Assembly: GCF_030704535.1 (NCBI RefSeq)
Contig: NC_081807.1
Location: forward strand, 7,047,001-7,111,000
From: Vitis vinifera
Lineage: Eukaryota; Streptophyta; Magnoliopsida; Vitales; Vitaceae
Direction of reading: 5' to 3'
DNA: 64,000 nt
In this document: piece after piece, positions 41,678-54,200 of the stretch
Layout of the letters: every line of letters starts with the position of its first letter
How positions within the stretch are numbered: position 1 is the first letter of the stretch
Notes under the pieces: generated by a model
Databases searched by the model: none
What the model was told of the DNA's origin: nothing
What the model saw: the letters and a program-made list of their open reading frames with translations, nothing else
Program-made: the position numbers and the translations under genes

Positions 41678-41940
41678 AAATTATTAAAAAAGAAGAAGAA
41701 GTTAGAATTAAAGAGTAAGGGAAGTGCAGGCTGAGGGATGTGAGGATGGTAGGTGAGGTTAAGTGTTGGACCTCCCACACTAGAGACAAAACATCCTATG
41801 CTACTCAATTTTCATAACCATAAGGGTCTAGTCTAGTCTACCCCATTCTCAAAACTTAAATTAATTTTAAATAAAAAATAAAAAACTAAAAAGAATAAAA
41901 AAATCGAAAATTGAAAATGTAATTTGATTAGCAATAACAT
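39666..41940. other. Intergenic region before the QWRF gene
   Basis: AT-rich; nothing coding seen. Contains a (TA)n microsatellite at 41643-41674. The CT-rich tract from about 41990 to 42085 is likely the start of the QWRF leader. Confidence 0.4.
41643..41674. repeat. (TA)n microsatellite
   Basis: About 16 TA units without interruption. Confidence 0.85.
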
Positions 41941-42279
41941 AACGTCTCTCCAAAGATTCACAAAAACCCATGCCCAAACCAATACTACTCTCCTCTCTTC
42001 TTTCTTCTCTCCTCTCCTCTTTGCTTCTTCACACTCTACACAAATCTCCACCACTCTCCACCTACTCTCTGTCTGTCTCCAATATTCAAAGCCCACATGG
42101 AATCCAGGTGTTTTTGGGTACTTAGACAATGTTGAATGCCACCCAGAACCATTCAGGGGTTTGTGTTTCTTCTGGGTTTTCTTGATTTTGTTTTTTCAGG
42201 TTTTTTCAGCTATGGGCTTTTCTGGGTTTTGGGTTTGGTTGTAGCTGTGTTTTTGCGGGGGGAAATGTGACTTATACTG

Positions 42280-45200
42280 ATGATGGTGGCTGCCATTTCT
42301 GAAGCAGCTTCGACCAACCGACCAAACCCCAAGGCCTCCTCTCACACCCACGATACCCATCTTCGGAATCCAGCTAGACCTCCACTTTTGCCTTCTGAGA
42401 AGGACAATGGCCTCGTTCCTAAACGACCCAAATCGAGACAGGTCTCTTCCAGATACATGTCCCCATCACCTTCCACCTCCGCTTCTGTGCCCAGGCGCTG
42501 CTCTTCGCCGCTTATCAGCCGCTCCACGAATTCCACCGCCTCATCAACGCCATTGCCGGTGGCTGCGTCGTCGACGTCTTCTTCTTTTCCGCGGTCGCAC
42601 TCCGTGGACCGGAGGCGGCCGGCCACGGCGGCGCCGGGTAGTGCCGGAGAAGTATCGGCGGCGTCGAGGCTGTTGTTCACTTCGACGCGGAGTTTGTCGG
42701 TCTCATTTCAAGGGGAGGCGTTTTCGCTTCCGATTAGCAAGGCTAAGGCGGCGCCGAATTTGGGTAACGTGAGGAAGGGAACGCCGGAGAGGCGAAAGCC
42801 GACGCCGGTGAGGGGTTCTGGAGCTGTGGATCAGGTTGAGAATTCGCGGCCATGGCCAGGGAGGTCCCGGTCGGTGAATGTACTAGCGAGAAGTTTCGAT
42901 TGTAGTGTTGATAGGAAGAAAAGCATTGGATCTGGGATAGTGGTTGGGTCGTTTCAGCAATCAATGATTGATGAGAGTAGAAGGGCTTCATTTGATGGAA
43001 GATTGAGTTTGGATTTGGGCAATGCTGAGTTGTTGAAGGTAACTAAGCAAGACCCAGATGGCAATTCAGCTAATGACTCATCTGTGCCAACTGATCTCAC
43101 TGCATCTGATACAGATAGTGTTTCCTCCGGTAGCACTTCAGGATTGCAAGAATGTGCTGGTGTTAGTGGTAGGCGAAGTGGGCCTCGAGGTATTGTCGTC
43201 TCGGCGAGGTTTTGGCAGGAGACTAATAGCCGGCTGAGGCGGTTGCAGGATCCAGGATCACCTTTGTCAACAAGCCCTGGTTCCAGAATGGCAGTGGCTG
43301 CCAAATTCATACAATCAAAAAAATTCCCAAGTGATAACCCATTGGCCTCCCCTCGGACAATGATGTCCCCTATAAGGGGAGCTACTAGGCCTGCATCTCC
43401 GAGTAAACTTATGGCATCATCCATGCCTGTGTCGTCTCCAATAAGGGCATCATCTCCAGCCAGGTTGAGAAATGCAGTTGCTAGTCCTTTAAGTAGTAGT
43501 TCAAGCATTGCTCCTTCAATTCTTAGTTTCTCTGTTGATGTTCGGAGAGGGAAGATGGGGGAAAATCGGATTGTTGATGCACACTTGTTGAGACTTTTGT
43601 ATAATCGGCACTTGCAATGGCGGTTTGTAAATGCAAGGGCAGATGCTGCCTTGTTGGTGCAAAGGATGCGGGCAGAGGTATGGTTACTCCCATTTCAAAT
43701 TCATTGTTTTATGCATGGAATTTGGTTTTATCTCCTTTCGGTTAATCTATGTTTGTGTGGGCTATGGTGTTTGCTTAATTGTAAATGTATGATATTTTTG
43801 ATAGGCAAGAAAAGAAAATATATTAATAGTGCCTAAGCAAGCTCACCAAGGTATGCACAAGCTCCCTCTCCTTAGTTGGAGCTCACCCAATCAACAAAGC
43901 CTATCATATACATTGAATGGTCATCCGTGTACACTCTAATCCATTCCTGATAAATAGACATGAAATGGGATTTGATTGCTTGATCTGATGCTGTTTGTTT
44001 TGTCCTTATTGTCATCTTGAATACTCATCTAGATCTTGATGATGCATTTGCACCAACATTTACCATGGGTTGGCCATCTTCAATCCACCGCATTTTGTCA
44101 ATTGAGCAGATCAAATGGTCTGATGTGAAAGTATGTAGCAGTTATTGAATGTTGAAGTCCCACCGTTTCTACTTCAAGAGCACTGTGTAGTATTATTAAA
44201 TTGCTTCCCATTTCTAGCATATCATAATGCATCTGTGATCTTTGGAACCAACTAGAGGATAGGGGGGTAGGAAAATTCTGGTCACTCCATTTGACATTGT
44301 TGTTTTTGCTAAACTTTGAAGTACTAAAGCTTGTTTCTCTTAATTCAAGCATTATCATGGCAAACAGGGATGAAGTATTTGTCTTGATTCATACTAAATT
44401 GGGTGTATGGGGGAGTGTGTGTGTGTGTGTTTGAGAATTCAACAAAGAAGTAGATTACAGAAGGAAACTGCTGATTGGATAGTGGGCAAAGAAGCTAGAG
44501 ACAGCTCAAGCTCATGCTAGTAAAGGAGATGCATCGTCATTGTGAGAAACTCACAGAGGTGCTTTTTTCTAACTCTTTCTTTGGTGGATGATCTGATGGT
44601 ACCTTTATACCATTAATTCCAATTCCACGACTATCAGTGCAAACCTCTCTCTTACCACCTTGCTTGGTTAGTCTAGGCATTTTGTGAGATTCATTAGTTA
44701 TTTTTCTTTAGCTATTGAGAATCTTATAAGCAAAGATATTTAGTTCTTGTAGCCAATTTGGTCTATTATGAAGAGGATGAATAATTACCAATTTGGAGCC
44801 CCTTCTTGGCCTTTATTAAAAAACCTCTGTTGCTATTGTCAGTCTGTCCATTCTTGTTAATTCTGAATCATTGAAGAAACTCGGTGGACAGTAAGATTAT
44901 GGAGATTCCTTCTGCAGGAGTAGGACCTATTCTTTCTCAGATTTGGTTGTTCAATAGTGCCCTTGTCAGGCAATTCTCTCATTTGTAAATAGAGATTTAA
45001 AATGTTTGTTCAGGTGCTTTTAGCAGTTATTACTCTGACCATCAATCTTTTTAGATTAGGAAGATATAACGTTCTGGTATATTTATCAACAAAAGCTGCA
45101 GACACATAATTCTGGTTTGTTCTTACTTCTCGTGACCTGTGTGAGAGCCACTTATCCGTGGCTTAGGCTTATTGCTTGATTTGTATGACGTTTTTGTGTA

Positions 45201-48200
45201 TCAACTGGAGATATGATAAGAGGAAGTTGGCCTGAATGGTAGCTGTGTGCGACAAGTTCTAATGACTACACTAGTGAATGAATGATGTAATTCAATTTGA
45301 GCATGCTAAAAACAGGGGGAAGATAATGAAAGAACATGAGCCAATGCTATGGGATAAGACATGCTGTCCAGCCTAGATGAAGTAGAATGGTGAGAGAAGA
45401 TTCTTGTAGCCAACCTCACATAATGTGGTGAGGCAGCCATTCCCAAATAAGTGGGACAAGTCTTTTTTGAGTTTAGGTGATTCAGGTGGGGCACTGCTGG
45501 AAATGATTTTTATTCCTTTATTCTCATACTAACATGAAGGATGTGTGCCATATGAATGGTTTAATATACATAGATGACCATTCTTTGTCCATGATTGACT
45601 TAGCTTGATACAAGGAGAGGGAGGCTTTTTGTGTTTTCTCTCCTTTTTCAGTGCACCTTTTTTAAATGGATTAGAGTGTAAATAGATGACCATTCTTTGT
45701 CCATGATTGACTTTGTTAATTGACTTAGCTTGATGTTAGGAAAGGGAGGTTTTTTTTTTTTTTTGTGTTTTCTTTTCCAGTGCTCTTTTTCTGGGTGTCA
45801 TATATATACACTGCAAGTGCATTGATTCACCTTTACTAGGGCATTTCTAATATATTTTCTCTTTTCTCAAAAAAAAAAAAAAAAAAGAATGGATTAGTAT
45901 ATCGACCTTCTCCATGTATTCCCTTTGTAGTGTATTGGATTCTCACCAATTTATTTATAAGTGCTTTTGTTTTTTTTGATGGGCAAACAGGAAAACATAT
46001 ATTAAAAGCACCTAATGGGAAGTGTAGCACAGTACACATGAAGTATACAACAAACGCCTAGTAGTGACTAAGGAAAGGAGCAAAAAGACCCCTCTCCTTA
46101 CTTTAAGCTCAACCAATCTACAAAATCTAATAATGACATTGCGTGATCCTCTACATACACTCTAGCCCAAATCCCAAACGTGTATAAAAACGAATTTGAT
46201 TGTTTGATCAGATTGCTCAACATTGTTGAAAGCCCTTCTATTCCTCTTCTTCCAAAGAGTCCATGTCAAATATAAGGGAGCGACCCTCCACGCCTTTTTA
46301 TTTTTTTATTTTTTTATTTTATGTTTTTTCCTTACAAAAGAGCCATGTCAACCCAACAAGTGCCCTCTAATTGAAGAATGCATAACCCACTCCACTCCAA
46401 AAAGAGAGAAAATCAAGTGGCATATCATTCTTGCTATGGAACAATGTAGAAGCAAGTGATATGTTGTTCCTCTGCACCTTTGCACAAGTAATGTCTACTT
46501 GGGAAAGTCCAAACCCTCTTGTTGAGTTGGTCAAGAGTAAGGCTTCTACCCCAAGACACTTCCTAGGCAAAAAGGCTTACGTTCATTGATGCCCAAGACC
46601 TCCACACAATACCAGCTGGAAAAGGCGCACTATATCTCCTAGAAAAGGAAGAGTGGAGAGATCTATCTGAAAACTTGCTACACTTGGATTCATTCCACCT
46701 CAGTTTGTCCTCCACTTCCCTCTTAATTACCAACGATTGTAATTTCTGTAAGAAACTCTCCACTTCATCCAACTCCCAAGCGTTAAATTCCCTTGAAAAA
46801 TGGGGGTTCTAACCCACCCCCTTCCCCATCCAGCTCTTAAGCATTTACCACCTATCCCTCTTTGTTAGAAGCCACGGAAAATAAATTTGGAACGACTTTT
46901 TCGAAAGTTTGATCCTCACACCACAAGTCTTTCCAAAATTTAACCCTTCTCCCATTCCCAAGTAAATAGGGAGACCTACCTTTTATAGTCTTTCATTTGT
47001 GTTTGATAGCTTTCCACACCCCTACTCCATAGCCACCTCTCACCCCTCTCAAACACCATCCCTCCTCTCCAAGCTTCTCTATTATGATTTGTTTCCATAA
47101 GGATTCTCTTTTTGTAGCAAGTTCACTAGTTTTGCTTATTCATACAAAGTTTGCATGTCTAAATCATGTGAGGTCATTGTTCTTAGTGCTGGAATTTGTT
47201 CATACTGTCCTTAAAGGCACCCCTGACCTCTAGTTGCATAATGTGCTTGGAAATATGTTGTTTAGTCTTAAACTGGTTAGAATAAATGCAGGATTATTTA
47301 GTCTCTGAAGTTTCATGTTAGAGACCTCATCTAGAATGATTTTGTATGTGGGAATTTCATTGATTGGTTAGGTGCTAAGTAGATGGGGGAAGGTGTTGTA
47401 CTCTTCTTTCATTTCTCTTTTTGCTTGGCATTTTTTTTACACTCCCTATGTACTTTGGTGTGCTTTAGCTTCATGCTTCATGTATTGTCTCCTCTTATTT
47501 ATAATTTTATTTTATTTTATTTTTTTCGTGTACTAGTCAAAAAATTATTTTCTGAAGTTTCATATTCTAATGTTTGTCTTTTTTCCAGAGAAACCTATGG
47601 AATGCATGGATAACGATCTCAAAGCTACGCGACTCTGTCACCAGTAAGAGAATGAAATTACAGTGGTTGAGGCGAAAGCTGAAGCTAACTTCCATCCTCA
47701 AGGGGCAAGTAAGATTCATAACTCCAGTCTTATTGTAGTATTGAATCATGCTGAAATTTTTGTGAGACTTTATCTGGCATGAATTATGTCCAAACTCTAT
47801 ATATGTTTTGTACATTATAGCATTAGGAAACAAATTTTGGTATGTGTGCTCTTGCACCGATTCATATTTTTGAATTAAGATCCTTTTGCTTTGGTGAATC
47901 AATTTCAGTCATTATAGTATTTTTTTTTGATAAATATCGCAAATATATTAAAGGGCAAAGGCCATCAAGCATACAGGACGTATACAAATCTGCCTCAAAA
48001 TGAGAGCACAAAAACAAAGACCCTTACCCTCCTTTAAGTGGTCGCTAGCCACTCAAAAAAACCTAAGAGTGAAGAGGACTCCTCTCCAATATACACCCTA
48101 GCCCAACTCCACAAGGTACAAATAAAAGAATTTTTAAGTTTCTGTATATTTAATACCCCTCCCTTGAACGCTAACCTATTTCTTTTCTTCCATACCGTCC

Positions 48201-51200
48201 AAAAAATACACAACGGGATAGAATTCCAAATTTTTTTCCTTTTTTTCCCCACAAAGGGGCCCCTCCAACTGAATAAAGCCTCCTTCACCAGCTCTGGGAA
48301 CACCCAATGAACCCCCACAAGGGCAAAAACGATATCCCATAAGGCCCTTACCACCGTACAATGAAGAAGAATGTGATTTACACTCTCCTCTTCACAAACA
48401 CACAAAAAACAGCGGTTCGGGAACTGCCAGCCCCGTTTTTGAAGCCTATCCAAGGTGAGAATTTTCCCCCACGCAGCTTCCCAAGCAAAAAAAGCCACTT
48501 TGGTAGGGACCTTGTTCACCCAAACTCCTCTATGCAGAAAGTCGTAATCATTGATAACAACCAGCCCATTATAGGCCTGCTTCACCCCATACTTCCCATG
48601 GCCCCCCCCTTTCCAAAGCACCCCGTCCTCCTCTGAAGAGAGCTTGACGTCCTTGAGCCTAATAAGCAATCCTCTAATCAAGTCCAGCTCCCAATCATTG
48701 AAGTCTCTATGAAATCTGAGATTCCAGCCACCTGGACCACTGCTATGGTCCCACATCTCATTAACCGTTGCATTCTTGTTGATCGCCATCTCATAAAGCA
48801 GGGGAAAAGCATGGGACAACCTCTCATCCCCACACCACTGATCCAACCAGAATTTTATTCTAGTCCCTTTCCCTACCTTGAACTTGATATTCTCCCAACA
48901 CCAATTAGCTTCCTTCATGATCTCCTTCCATGCCCCTACTCCGTATGCTCCCCGGCCTTCTTTAGTTTTCCACCCAAACTCTTCCTGACCATACTTCACC
49001 CCAATCATTACCCTCCAAAGATTATCCTTTTCCACAGCAAATCTCCAAACCCATTTACCCAACAGCGCTTTGTTCAAGGAATCAATCCTCCTCATGCCAA
49101 GGCCACCCTTTTCCTTGCTAGTACACACCACCTCCCACTTAATTAAGTGTACCTTCCTCTCCAAGCTGCCCCCTCCCCAAAGAAAGTCTCTTTGTATTAT
49201 GCTTTGACGCTTAGTATGATGCTTAAAGATTACTTTTCCAAGAACTAAGCTCAATTTTCATTACTGGATGCTCAATCTTTGTTATCTCAAAGATTAGGAG
49301 TCAGGCTTCAAGTTTGATCCTTTTTTTTATAGGCAATCAGTAAATATATTTATAGTGTCTAGCAAATGAGTGCACTTATGTACGCATGACATATACGAAA
49401 AGCGCCAAAAGGTAACCAAAAAAGAAGAGAAGCTCCATGCGTGATCTTACCCTGGTGATATTTGGGCATCATTACTACCACATTCGAGCCCACTCTCAAT
49501 CTTGATCTAACATATAACTTTCATATCTTGGTTTTTTTTCATTCGATTTGCATGATTCTTTTTGCATTGTTTTTCTAATCAAATATACTGCATTTTGGCA
49601 TACTTTTGGACTTCAAAATCCAACAAAAAATTAGCTTCACCTTCAATGTCTTTTCCTTGGCATCATTACTATCACCCTTGATCTTCTTGCCCACACACTA
49701 TCTTAACCTAACATATAACTTTCATAACTTGGTTGTTTTTCATTCAATTTGCATGATTCTTTTTGCATTGTTTTTCTTATCAAATATACTGCATTTTGGC
49801 ATACTTTTGGGCTTCAAAATCCAACAAAAAAATTAGCTTCACCTTCAATGTCTTTTTCTGTGCTTTTCAACCAATTCCTTGTGATGTGCTTCATTATAAG
49901 TTTTCAATGCAACTTGGTTGTGATCAAATTTGAATGTCACAATGTCAAAGTCTTCAAAGACTCTTCACTGACCCTTCAAATGACACAGGATGACTAATAC
50001 AAAAATCAGTTTATGAGGAGCCTTTAGCATGAAATAGGCTAACACAATTTCTACATTTATAAATATTTTTTTTTATAGGTAAACGCACAGAAAAATTTAT
50101 AAATAAAAAGAGAAAAGGGTGCCTAAAGGCCAACCCAAAGCATGCATGAAGTATACAAGAGGCACTTAAAGGCAAGAACAAAAAAGAAGAAGGGATACAA
50201 AAAAACTCATCAACCCTCATCTGGAACCCAACCAATAAAAAAAGTTGATTAAATGTCAAAGTCCTTCATCTATACACGACTTAGACCAAGACCAAACATT
50301 ACATACAAAAGAATTTTTCATCATTTGAATCGAAAGTTCCTCATTTTCAATAGCAATCCTATTTCTTTCCTTCCAAACCAATCAAAATAAACATAATGGA
50401 GCTGCCATCCAAGCTTTTCTACGCTTCTTGCCCACAAAGGAACCATGTCATCCTAGGAGGGTATCTCTAGCCGAAAGTGGAAGGACCCACATCACACCAA
50501 ACAATGTAAATAATAACTCTCACAAAATCCTTGCCTTGGTACAATGGATTAAAATATGATTAATAGACTCCTCTTCAGCACAAAAAAGGAGACATCTATT
50601 AGATATGGGTCACTTCTTCCTTTTGAGTTGATCCAAGGTTAGAACCTTACCCCATGAAGCTTTGCAAGCAAAAAAAACCCACCTTAGTGGGAATACAAGG
50701 GCTCTAAATGATGTTCCTCAGAATCGTTACTGCACTTCTAGGTTTAAGAGCACTATAAAGGGACTTAACAGAAAATTTGCGGTCCGTAGTCTCTTTCCAT
50801 TCATTGTAATGTCAACAGTAACCTCTCCACTATCTCCACCTCCCAATCATTGAAAGGCTTAGAGAACTGAGGATTCCAACCCCCCTCCTCACCCAAAGAG
50901 CCCTAACATTCCGCTACCCACGTCTCTTTTGAATCCACTAAGGCATACAAAGAGGGGAAAGAATCACATAGGGCATTGTTCCCACGCCATTTGTCCTTCC
51001 AAAATCTCACTCTTCTACCATCCCCCACAAAGAAAACAGTTATTTTAAGCAACAGAGACCCTTCCTTCCTAATTTCCTTCTATAACCCCACCCTATAGCC
51101 CTCCCTCACTTATCGGTTACACCATCGTCCTTCTTCCACCCCAAACTTCTTACCAATAACATGCTTCCAAAAGGTCTCCCTTTCTATCACAAAGCACCAA

Positions 51201-54200
51201 TTCTATTTGCACAATAGGGCCCTATTGACTGTAGAAAGACTTCTAACACCTAAACCACCCTTCCTTTTATTTGAACAAACAATTGCCACTTGACAAGATG
51301 AGGCTTCCTCTCCAAAACTCCCCCAACCCAAAGAAAGTCCCTTTGGATTTGCTTTAATCTCAATCTAACCACTCTTGGTTTACGCATCAAAGACATGAAG
51401 TAAATGGTCATGCTAGACAAAGTGCTCCAAATGAGCTCTTTTAGAAATATTTTGTCTCTTCCACATGGATAGCCTCTTCCAAAACCTCTCCTCCACCCCA
51501 TCCCAAACCACCATAGATTTGTGTGGTGCACCCAAGGAGAGCCCCAAGTGGAAGGAAGTGCTCCCACTTTGCAACCGAGTTCAAGGGCCAAAATCTCTAC
51601 ATTCTCTGCTCTCCCCACTGGTAAAATTTCACTCTTACCCAAATTGATTCTTAGCCTTGAAATGGCTTCAAACCACATTGACAACTAACTCAAAAAAGCC
51701 ATCTGCTCCTATGAAGCCTCACAAAAAACCAACGTAAAATCAGCGAACAACAGGCTAATGATTTGGGCCCCATCTCCAATCCTTCCCCTTATCCTAGATT
51801 TTAAGAAAATTGGTAGTTCAACAAAAATAATTTAATATAACACATAACAGTCAACTCAAAAAATTTCTTAAAAAGAAATAATACATAATCTGTAGAGAAA
51901 GATTTTAGTTGCATAAAGAACTTCCACTGTTCTAGAATTGAAATAAGACATACCATATCATTTTATGATTTTAACCTTTTAAAGTGTTGTTATATAGCCT
52001 AGCAATAAGATATTTTGATCAACTTCCTTTGGAGGCTTTTGTGGAACTAAACACAATTTTTCTGAAATTTTACCACCTTTCGACACTTTGAAAATGCTAA
52101 CAAGGACCAGGGTTTTGGCTTGAAAATATACAAATGCCTTAACTTATAATGACATGTTAAGGTTCCCAAGCATTACTTCAAAATCATACACTTGAAACAT
52201 TCGTTCTTTGGAAGGAGTACAGAAAGGAAAAGACCACTTGGTACAGATGCTTGCTATCTGGCCAAGTTTGATGTTGAGCTTATGCTATTATAGCGAGGAT
52301 TCTAGGAGTTGTTGTAAGTAGCCTAATGGACCAATTGGCTGCCAATAGCCATCAACTCTTTTCCAAGCCCTCACATGTGGTTATAAACTTATGGTCCTGC
52401 TCTCTAGGAATTCAAATAAAATTCTAAGAGAAAAACCCACTGCACTGGTGATCATTATTCAGTTTTCTGATGGATTATGTTCAAAGATATTTCTTATTTA
52501 GCCATAGTTGTGAAAGGCACGCCTAGGCTTGGGCGGTGCGACGCCACCCTTCGGCACCTCGCCTGAAGGTAGGCGACGCCCCTTCACAAAGGCGCCGTGT
52601 AGGCGCGCAAGGCGCGACGCGGTCGCCTGACTCGCCTCCGGCCAGGTACGCCCTCCTTCTTCTCCTTCTTCTTCTTCTTCTTCTTCTCCTTCTCTTCTTC
52701 AGTCGCCGTCGGGTTGGGGTTGAGAAGCCCAAATTTTTATTTTTTATTTTTTGGGTCCAAAACGACATCGTTTTGGCCCTTTTTATTTTAAAAGGAATAG
52801 GCCAAAACGACATCGTTTTGGAGCCTGTTCCTTTAAAAAACAAAAAGAGGTCAAAACGACGTCATTTTGGCCCTGTTTTCCCTTCCAACCCCCTTTTTAT
52901 GGTATTTTTGAACTCGACACCACTCCCAATCATGCTCTAGCCCAACCGTGCAGTGGAGAAGTGAAGAAGAAGAAGATGATGAGGAAAAATAGGAGAAAAA
53001 TAGAGGAAAAATAGTCACGTACATTCCGGGACCTCATCATGTTGATTAAATTGAAGTTTTGGATGATATTTGATGATTTATATGTTTAGAACAAATAAAT
53101 GATTGTTAAATTTGATTATATTATATAAAAATATATATGTAAATTAGGGTGGGCCTCACTTCACTAAAGCCCACGCTTTAGGTGTGCCTTGCGCCTTAGG
53201 TTCCAGGACTACTTTGTGCCTTGGTGCGCCTTGAGCCTTTTAAAACTATGTATTTAGCTTAAAAGTCTGTTTAGTAAGGGGAGAGGAAGAGAAAGAAGGA
53301 AAAACATAAAATAAATCAAAGGTGAAAAGGAGGAATTTGTGCATATTGTTCCATCTCATTCCAGGAACATGAAGTTTGTTTCCAGATTCAAGTGGTCTGG
53401 CATGGTCTAAAAAACCTGAAATATGACGTAAATATGCATTAGTCTACTCTGTCTCTCATACTCATTATCTGTGTCCAAAGCAGCAACTTAAGTAGGTGAT
53501 ACTTTGACCAGTGTCATGTATGCTTCTGTACATTATTATACTATGATTCCCTTTCATGATTTATTTTCAGATGTATTTCTTTTACTCAGTAAATTTGGTT
53601 ATTTTTCTGCTCAGAACTCATATATTATGATTTAGATCTGGGAGTAGAATATTAGAGGATTTATAGTTGCTAGATATTATTTTCAATACCCAACATTTGC
53701 ATAAATGCCCTTCCTCTTCACTACAAGTGTGTGACAACATCATGATGTGATTTCTAATGATATCTGTATGGAATGCTGATACCAGAAGATCCATTTCTGA
53801 CATTTTCATCATTTACAAATTTCCAACTAGGATGTTGTGCAACCCATGATTGTATTGCATATCATCTTCGGCCGTGATATTTAAGCATCTTTAGCATGAG
53901 GCAATGATTGCTGAAGGAGTAGCATGTGGAATTGATATAATAGGGGCTGTAAGGAATAAATTTGACAGATCGGGTAAGCTCAAATTAGCTGCATCTTTAT
54001 TTAATGACAGAGACTCCCCTTGAAGATGATGATGAGTGAAAAAATGTTAGTTTACAACAAAAGTGACATCCTTGGAAATGAAAATTTTCTTGGATCTAGG
54101 GTGATAACATTTGTACCCCTTCTTTTTTGGTGGCTAACCAATGAAGACACATTTAAGAGCTCAAGGATCAAGGTTACCACGACTTTGAGCATGACTATGG

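Noticed and set aside
42954-43508. 184-codon minus-strand frame
   Set aside because: Antisense shadow of the Ser-rich QWRF exon 1.
52536-52940. 134-codon frame with Leu/Arg run
   Set aside because: It comes from the CTT microsatellite and GC-rich hAT ends.
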